Positions 1 through 4,233 of a stretch of 10,132 bases of DNA are shown piece by piece (position 1 is the first letter of the stretch; each line of letters starts with the position of its first letter). The notes under the pieces were generated by a model that was not told the origin of the DNA, searched no databases, and saw only the letters and a list, made by a program, of their open reading frames with translations. Position numbers and translations under genes: made by a program. The DNA lies in contig CALGGX010000496.1 of the NCBI GenBank assembly GCA_937916025.1, forward strand, positions 1 through 10,132, written 5' to 3'. This DNA comes from an uncultured Selenomonadales bacterium. Its GTDB lineage: Bacteria > Bacillota_C > Negativicutes > Selenomonadales > Selenomonadaceae.

Positions 1-924
1 AACGGCACGGAAGCCGGCATCGAAATTCTGACGGCGCGACGTTTTTCGGAATTGGTTTCGGAAGCCTCCGGCGGAAATGTGCACATCGAAGTTTATCCGA
101 ATGACGAGTTGACGGGCGGCAACACCAACGAAGCGGTAAGGTCTTTGACTGAAGGTGCCGTCGACATGGGAGCTTACGTGTCCGGCACAATGTCCTTGCT
201 CGATCCGCGTTTGGAAGTGGCAACCATTCCGTGGTCTTTTTCCGATTATCGGGAAGCTCGGCGCATCATCGACTCGACGGGCGGTAAGTATTACGAAAAA
301 ATTCTTGCCGAATACGGACTGGTTTATCTCGGCTCGACACACAACGCCATGCGTCAATTGACAAGCAATCGAAATCCGATCCGGACGCCCGAAGACATTC
401 AAGGGATGAAAATCCGCGTGCTCGGCGGCGAAGTATATCGGCGATTTTTTACGGCGTTGGGCGCGGAACCGGTTCCGCTCGGCTGGAGCGAGCTCAACAT
501 TGCCATTCGACAGGGCGTCATCGAAGGGCAGGAAAACGGTTTTTTCCTCATGCGTTCCGGACGGTTGAACGAAATTCAGAAATACATGACCGTGTGGAAT
601 TATCTCTACGAGAATTATTTGTTCTTTGCCAATCAAAAGACTTTTGAAGATTTGGAGCCGAAAACTCAACAACTGCTCCGCGAGAAAATGCGAGAGGCAT
701 GCGAGTGGAGTCGCGATTATCTCGAGGCTGAAGAAAAAGCAATTCGCAACCGGTTTGCGGAGGATGGTTTGGAAATCATCGAGCTCAATCACAAGCAGTT
801 GAAAGCATTCAAAGCTCGCGTGCAACCTTTTCGCGAACAACTCAAAGAGAAGTACGGCGAAGAAGCGTGCAAAGCCTTCCGCATCGACATGGAAAAAAAT
901 ATTGACGGAGGTGCCGACGAATGA
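1..924 (+). CDS. dctP: TRAP transporter substrate-binding protein, DctP family (5' end outside window)
   Basis: The frame is open from base 1, so the signal peptide and the first residues lie upstream; the TTG at 52 is not a real start. TRAP binding proteins are periplasmic or lipid-anchored and capture carboxylates or related organic acids. Family marks seen: a GNVHIEVYPNDELTGG-like strand near the start, IPWSFSDYREARRI, then GMKIRVLGG with the conserved ligand-contacting arginine codon at 415-417, and the closing helix IAIRQGVIEGQENGFF. The C-terminal half is charged and helical, as usual. The 308 visible residues are nearly a full mature protein. The gene ends in an ATGA overlap with a diguanylate cyclase, and no DctQ or DctM permease follows. 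That order suggests a sensory role for the ligand, which is inference. The family call is secure; the substrate is unknown. Confidence 0.92.
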   Translation, partial: NGTEAGIEILTARRFSELVSEASGGNVHIEVYPNDELTGGNTNEAVRSLTEGAVDMGAYVSGTMSLLDPRLEVATIPWSFSDYREARRIIDSTGGKYYEKILAEYGLVYLGSTHNAMRQLTSNRNPIRTPEDIQGMKIRVLGGEVYRRFFTALGAEPVPLGWSELNIAIRQGVIEGQENGFFLMRSGRLNEIQKYMTVWNYLYENYLFFANQKTFEDLEPKTQQLLREKMREACEWSRDYLEAEEKAIRNRFAEDGLEIIELNHKQLKAFKARVQPFREQLKEKYGEEACKAFRIDMEKNIDGGADE

Positions 925-3326
925 GACGAAGTCTGTATCGATTTTGCTTGTCGGCATTTCTGTATTGGTTTGTCTCGACATGCGCGGGCGCGTTGTTGGT
1001 CATTCCCTCGCAAACGATCAAATTCGCCGCATTTCTGCCGCCCGTTTTGGGTTTGATGTGGGGTCCGGTATCGGCGGCAGGCGCATATGTCGGCGGGCTG
1101 TTGACTTTGCCGGAGCTTAAGGAATTTCTTTTCGGCTCGCCGGACATCGTCGAATTGCTTCTTGCCTTCGGACGCGAGGCTTGGATTTTGTTGGCGGGTT
1201 GGTTGCCATGCCTGCTCTGGAATAAATTGAAGTTCGGCTCGCAAAGAAAAACTCCGTCGTTGAAAGTGCAAACGCTCAAAAAATTCCTCGCGGTGTTGTG
1301 CCTGACGTTTCTCGCGACGGCATTATTCCGAACGTTGACGGCTTCGGCGGCGGAGTTGGAAGCGTTTTCGACGGCACTCGAATTGCGCCGAACGACCGTG
1401 CTCATGACGTACGCGCTCGCCTGTTTCGCAAACGATTCGGGGTGGGCAATCTTTATCGACATCGTATGGTTTTTCTACGCCGTCGGCAAGCAATACGAAT
1501 TTGAATACGCAAAAGACAACGGCGATGTTCCGTCCGTCGAAGAAGAAGATCCGCTCACGCCCGAAGAACATCGCTCATTGACTTTGGCAATGCGCAGCTA
1601 CTTTTTGTTTCCGGCGGCGGTCGCTTACCTTGACGTGTTTCACATCTACGGCATGGATCATCTTGCCGTGTGGTTGCGATTTACCGTCGAATGTATTGCG
1701 ATGGCGGATTTGTATCTCGTCATGATCACTTACATGCTGCTGAGTTATCGACGCTCGATCATGATGGAAATTGTCTTTCTCGTGGCAATTGCGGTGTTTG
1801 TTTCGTCTACGGTTTTGGGTGTGAGCATCTCCGTTGCCGCAATTAATTTCGCCAAATCCAATGCCGACGACTCTTTGCATGCAATGAGCGTCATCTGCCG
1901 CGAGAGATTGGATCGTACCTTCTTTTGCGTCCGTCAAGCCGTAAACGGTATGAAACGTCAGGCGGTTCAAGCCGTCGAAAGTTACGATCGCTTTGCAAAC
2001 GACGCGCAATATCGCGAAACTTATCTTGCCGACATGTCCAAACGGCTCAATGACATTGCCTTGAGCACGGACGGCAGTGTTGCGTATTATCTCCGATTGG
2101 CTCCCGAGATCGCCGGTTCCAAGGGCGGCTTTTCGATGGTTCGAGAAGATGTTCGTTGGGAAGGCGCACTTCCGCCTTTCGTAAAACGAGACCCGATCGA
2201 TCTGTCGCTGTATTCGCCCTTCGACTCGAAAAATGTCGGTTGGTATTACGTTCCGCTCAAAACCAAATCCGCGACGTGGATTGAACCCTACATCGATCCG
2301 ACCGCAAAAAACTATGTCATATCCTACGTCGCGCCGCTTTTCGTCGAAGGAAAATTCATCGGCATCATCGGCATGGACATCGATTTCAACTTCATCATTC
2401 AGGAATTGCGCCGCATGTCCATTTACGATTACGGCTACGTTTATGTTATGAGCCGAAACAACATCGTGCTCTATCACAAGGATCAGCCGCAGGGAGCCGT
2501 GTTTCAACCCAATCCGGATTTTCAAGAGATCGAATTGTATTTGACGAACGGAATGTGGTTGGGCATTGCCATTCCGATGAGCAGAGTACATGACGAGCGC
2601 AATCGAATTTTCATGAATACGTTGGCGGCGATTTTCCTCGTGGCAATGCTGATCTCGATCGGGAGCATTTCGTTTGCCTCGAAGGCGATTCGTCCGTTGG
2701 CGGGCATGACGGACGCGGCGAAGCGTATTGCCTCCGGCGATCTCAACGTGACGATTTCGTATGAATCCGGCAACGAGTTGGGGCTGATGGTTCAGAGCAT
2801 TCGCGAGATGGCGGCGAAGCTCGAGATTTACGTTTATCGCGACAAATTGACGGGTCTGCGAAATGCGGCGGCTTACATGGCGAAACGCACGGAGCTCGAA
2901 AAGCAACGGCTGTCGAATCCCGAAGGCATTGTTTTCGGCGTTATCATTTTCGATGCGAATTTTTTGAAGAAAGTCAATGACAAGTACGGACATGGTGCGG
3001 GCAACGAGCTGATCCGACGCGCCGGCGAGATCATAAGCAATGTTTTCGAGAACAGCTTCGTCTACAGAATCGGCGGCGACGAATTTGCGGCGATTTTGGA
3101 AGGCAAGGATTATGAAAACCGCGAAGCACTTCTTCGGCTTTTCGACGAGCGGACGGCGGCGGCGAGTTTCGAGGCGGCGGGCGATACGATTAATATTTCC
3201 GTGGCGCGCGGGCTCGGCATTTACAAGCCGGGCATGGATTTTGCCGACGTAACCAAAACCGCCGACGACGAAATGTATAAGCACAAAGCAGCCATCAAAG
3301 CGAAGTACGGAGAAGACGTACGCTGA
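921..3326 (+). CDS. Membrane diguanylate cyclase: multi-TM domain, dCache-like sensor, HAMP, GGDEF
   Basis: An 801-residue inner-membrane protein predicted to make cyclic di-GMP from two GTP. The start ATG at 921 is fixed by GGAGGT at 907-912, eight bases upstream, and overlaps the dctP stop. Residues 1-310 hold about eight hydrophobic helices; the stretch FLPPVLGLMWGPVSAAGAY is reminiscent of ECF-transporter S components. Residues about 310-560 form an extracytoplasmic sensor resembling dCache (KNYVISYVAPLFVEGKFIG, IGMDIDF). A further membrane helix follows at about 564-586, then HAMP (KAIRPLAGMTDAAKRIASGD, to about 637). The GGDEF domain runs from DKLTGLRN at 641 to the end. Metal-binding D678 and the intact signature RIGGDEF at 716-722 indicate an active cyclase. 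The inhibitory RxxD site that should precede the signature is replaced by FENS. The ligand is unknown; the adjacent binding protein is a candidate partner. Confidence 0.93.
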   Translation: MRRSLYRFCLSAFLYWFVSTCAGALLVIPSQTIKFAAFLPPVLGLMWGPVSAAGAYVGGLLTLPELKEFLFGSPDIVELLLAFGREAWILLAGWLPCLLWNKLKFGSQRKTPSLKVQTLKKFLAVLCLTFLATALFRTLTASAAELEAFSTALELRRTTVLMTYALACFANDSGWAIFIDIVWFFYAVGKQYEFEYAKDNGDVPSVEEEDPLTPEEHRSLTLAMRSYFLFPAAVAYLDVFHIYGMDHLAVWLRFTVECIAMADLYLVMITYMLLSYRRSIMMEIVFLVAIAVFVSSTVLGVSISVAAINFAKSNADDSLHAMSVICRERLDRTFFCVRQAVNGMKRQAVQAVESYDRFANDAQYRETYLADMSKRLNDIALSTDGSVAYYLRLAPEIAGSKGGFSMVREDVRWEGALPPFVKRDPIDLSLYSPFDSKNVGWYYVPLKTKSATWIEPYIDPTAKNYVISYVAPLFVEGKFIGIIGMDIDFNFIIQELRRMSIYDYGYVYVMSRNNIVLYHKDQPQGAVFQPNPDFQEIELYLTNGMWLGIAIPMSRVHDERNRIFMNTLAAIFLVAMLISIGSISFASKAIRPLAGMTDAAKRIASGDLNVTISYESGNELGLMVQSIREMAAKLEIYVYRDKLTGLRNAAAYMAKRTELEKQRLSNPEGIVFGVIIFDANFLKKVNDKYGHGAGNELIRRAGEIISNVFENSFVYRIGGDEFAAILEGKDYENREALLRLFDERTAAASFEAAGDTINISVARGLGIYKPGMDFADVTKTADDEMYKHKAAIKAKYGEDVR

Positions 3327-3327
3327 A

Positions 3328-3371
3328 CCGCCGGGCATTTTTTTCAGACTCCGCGCGGCGGAATAGTTTTT
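3328..3371 (+). terminator. Possible intrinsic terminator after the cyclase gene
   Basis: CCGCCG at 3328-3333 can pair with CGGCGG at 3356-3361, and a T-rich run with TTTTT follows at 3367-3371. The loop is long (22 nt) and contains the small palindrome CCGCGCGG. It begins two bases after the cyclase stop codon. It is plausible but not a strong classical terminator. Confidence 0.4.
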
Positions 3372-3412
3372 ATTGCAAAAAAAATAGACCATGATTGGCT
3401 GAAAAAAAAATG

Positions 3413-3441
3413 TAGACAAGCGTTAAACGCCGTGCTAAAAT
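3413..3441 (+). promoter_or_regulatory. Sigma-70-type promoter for the small-peptide gene
   Basis: A -35 box TAGACA (3413-3418) and a -10 box TAAAAT (3436-3441) are separated by exactly 17 bases. Each differs from consensus at one position. An A-rich tract lies just upstream (3402-3410) and could act as an UP element. Transcription would start near 3448, leaving a leader of about 45 nt before the ATG at 3495. Confidence 0.7.
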
Positions 3442-3449
3442 GTTTAACG
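3421..3449. promoter_or_regulatory. Perfect 8+8 bp inverted repeat over the promoter (candidate operator)
   Basis: CGTTAAAC at 3421-3428 and its exact reverse complement GTTTAACG at 3442-3449 are separated by 13 bases. The first arm lies in the -35/-10 spacer, the -10 box lies between the arms, and the second arm covers the likely transcription start. Centre-to-centre spacing is 21 bp, two helical turns, so a dimeric repressor could bind one face of the DNA. No regulator gene is recognisable nearby. Confidence 0.5.
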
Positions 3450-3458
3450 ACGGCGATC

Positions 3459-3487
3459 GAAGCCGGCTTCCTCCCGCAGAAGGGAGG
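3459..3487 (+). promoter_or_regulatory. Leader hairpin hiding the Shine-Dalgarno of the small peptide
   Basis: In the predicted leader RNA, CCTCCC (3470-3475) pairs perfectly with GGGAGG (3482-3487) across the 6-nt loop GCAGAA. GGGAGG is the ribosome binding site of the ATG at 3495, so the closed hairpin would block initiation. Immediately upstream is the 12-nt perfect palindrome GAAGCCGGCTTC (3459-3470), which shares base 3470 with the hairpin and could compete with it or let two transcripts pair. The layout fits translational control of a small toxic or regulatory peptide. Confidence 0.5.
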
Positions 3488-3494
3488 TGATCCC

Positions 3495-3590
3495 ATGAAG
3501 CGTGACTATAACAAATACAACTTCTTTGTCACCGTAGCCCGTTGGGCGTGGGACATCGCACGTGAAGTCCTTGATTGGATTTTGGGCTGA
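3495..3590 (+). CDS. 31-residue Trp-rich amphipathic small protein
   Basis: The ATG at 3495 follows an almost ideal ribosome binding site (GGGAGGTGATC, 3482-3492), and the stop is TGA 3588-3590. The peptide begins MKRDYNKYNFFVTVARW and ends with DIAREVLDWILG. The N-terminus is basic and polar. From residue 10 to the end it reads as an amphipathic helix with W17, W19 and W28 on or near the nonpolar side and D20, R23, E24 and D27 on the polar side, so membrane association is likely. A dedicated promoter, a candidate operator, an SD-masking hairpin and a closing hairpin surround it, which argues strongly that it is expressed. I do not recognise the family. A type I toxin-like peptide, a membrane-protein modulator or a signalling peptide are all possible. 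Confidence 0.65.
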   Translation: MKRDYNKYNFFVTVARWAWDIAREVLDWILG

Positions 3591-3599
3591 GCGCGTGGT

Positions 3600-3652
3600 A
3601 AGCCGGTTAACCCCGAATTAATCGGCTTGCCGCTCAACCGCACCGGTTTTTC
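3600..3652 (+). terminator. Stem-loop region closing the small-peptide unit
   Basis: An 11-bp stem with one G-U pair is formed by AAGCCGGTTAA (3600-3610) and TTAATCGGCTT (3618-3628), with a 7-nt loop. It starts nine bases after the peptide stop. It has no T run of its own, but a second small stem AACCG-CAC-CGGTT (3636-3648) is followed directly by TTTC, giving five Ts at 3647-3651. Together they probably end the short transcript. The first stem closely resembles the one at 3951-3979. Confidence 0.5.
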
Positions 3653-3707
3653 TTATCGCGGTGAGTAGAAGTCGGATCCGGTTCGATCGTCGTCTTTCTT
3701 ATTTCTA

Positions 3708-3812
3708 TTAGCTTTGATTGTTTCCGAAAGAAATTTTATCAGTCGCCGCTTGCCTTGTCAAGTGTTGATACATCTCCATCAATCGAGTAAGCTCTGTAAA
3801 TTCCGCGCAGCG
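3708..3812 (-). pseudogene. 3' remnant of a second MmeI-like restriction-modification gene
   Basis: Read on the minus strand, an in-frame tail runs from about 3812 to a TAA at 3708-3710. It contains LTRLMEMYQHLTRQAATDK and then a divergent ending (ISFGNNQS). The intact restriction gene to the right ends with RLMVMYQHLTRQAATDK followed by FAIKRGNR, so this is clearly the C-terminus of a paralogue. An in-frame TGA lies at 3813-3815, and nothing related is recognisable further upstream. Only the last 34 codons survive, so the fragment cannot function. It indicates that a homologous restriction gene once ended here and was lost or replaced. Confidence 0.75.
3735..3773. repeat. Direct repeat copy A (39 bp)
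   Basis: Identical to 4257-4295 except at one position (T for C within CGCCGCT/CGCCGCC). Weaker similarity continues for another ten or so bases on the right. The repeat encodes the conserved C-terminal tail shared by the remnant and the intact restriction gene. The two copies lie 522 bp apart in the same orientation, so recombination between them would delete the stretch in between. Confidence 0.85.
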
Positions 3813-3833
3813 TCATAAAATTTTTCGCGCGCA

Positions 3834-3855
3834 AAGAAAAAAGCCGCTATCGGCT
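3834..3855 (-). terminator. Intrinsic terminator for leftward transcription
   Basis: On the minus strand, AGCCG-ATAG-CGGCT (3855-3842) is followed by TTTTTCTTT (3841-3833). The stem is only 5 bp but is GC-rich with a tight loop and a good T tract. It is the first leftward terminator after the restriction gene stop at 4230, so it may end the symporter/restriction operon transcript. Confidence 0.6.
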
Positions 3856-3880
3856 GAAAAAATGTTGGTACAAGAAATCC

Positions 3881-3940
3881 ATGATCGGCATCGCCGCAGG
3901 GCATCTCCTCGTCGCCATCTGCGAGCTCATCTTGAAGTAA
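3881..3940 (+). CDS. Possible degenerate second small peptide (19 residues)
   Basis: A 19-codon frame (starts MIGIAAGHLLVA, ends ICELILK) stops ten bases before a terminator hairpin. That is nearly the same layout as the 31-residue peptide, which stops nine bases before a closely similar hairpin. The tails also resemble each other: VLDWILG-stop against ICELILK-stop. Upstream, GGCTGAAAAAATG...ACAAG (3852-3873) resembles 3397-3420 in the first unit. However, there is no Shine-Dalgarno before the ATG and no clear promoter. It may be a decayed copy missing its leader rather than a working gene. Confidence 0.25.
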   Translation: MIGIAAGHLLVAICELILK

Positions 3941-3950
3941 ACGGGCTCCG

Positions 3951-3982
3951 AGCCGGTTTAATGAACGGTTAATCCGGCTTTT
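3951..3982 (+). terminator. Intrinsic terminator, similar to the hairpin at 3600
   Basis: AGCCGGTTTAA (3951-3961) and TTAATCCGGCT (3969-3979) form an 11-bp stem with one T-T mismatch and a 7-nt loop, followed by TTT (3980-3982). Stem sequence and loop length match the hairpin at 3600-3628, so both likely descend from one module. Confidence 0.6.
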
Positions 3983-4233
3983 GCAAATCGCGTCCCACGG
4001 ACGACTTTGAGGAAGCCGAGCCCGTATCGATCACTCGGCTTTTTATTGAAATATCGTAAGATCAGACGGGCGAATATCGATTGGAACTTCCGGCTGCAAG
4101 TCGGAACGTTCCTCGCCACGCTCCGGAGCGCGCTGAAATAATCAAGCGCACGAACGAAGAACCTCCAAACCGGCTCATCCCGAGAAGCCGTCAAAGTATC
4201 CAATATTTTGAGGTTGCCGACGGTGCAAATCAT
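3958..4233 (-). CDS. Doubtful 91-residue frame overlapping the restriction gene stop
   Basis: The ATG at 4231-4233 overlaps the restriction gene stop as ATGA, with a weak AGAGG six bases upstream, so translational coupling is possible. The product (start MICTVGNLKILDT, middle FSALRSVARNVPT and IFARLILRYFNKK) is basic and matches nothing I know. Against it: two hairpins that look like plus-strand terminators lie inside or at the edge of the frame, and the C-terminal third simply translates through one of them. It may be no gene, or an older, shorter gene read through into non-coding sequence. Apart from this frame I see no gene in 4048-4229. Confidence 0.25.
   Translation of the reverse strand: MICTVGNLKILDTLTASRDEPVWRFFVRALDYFSALRSVARNVPTCSRKFQSIFARLILRYFNKKPSDRYGLGFLKVVRGTRFAKAGLTVH
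4013..4047 (+). terminator. Intrinsic terminator, third AGCCG-type hairpin
   Basis: AAGCCGAG (4013-4020) pairs perfectly with CTCGGCTT (4034-4041) over a 13-nt loop and is followed by TTTATT. This is a good rightward terminator, yet no strong plus-strand gene precedes it. It may guard the convergent end of the restriction gene or be the remnant of another small module. Confidence 0.6.

Noticed and set aside
1575..3419. 614-codon minus-strand frame opposite the diguanylate cyclase
   Set aside because: A shadow frame: the plus strand encodes sensor, HAMP and GGDEF motifs across the same stretch, and the antisense product is low-complexity and family-less.
3495..3590. Naming the 31-residue peptide as a specific type I toxin (Ldr, Fst or holin-like toxin)
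   Set aside because: It shares size and amphipathic character only. I see no family-specific motif and could not identify an antisense antitoxin RNA with its own promoter.
3327..4229. CRISPR array, tRNA or insertion sequence in the gene-poor stretch
   Set aside because: There are no regularly spaced identical repeats, no cloverleaf with a T-loop, and no terminal inverted repeats or transposase fragment. The only repeats are the two restriction-gene tails and the hairpins described.
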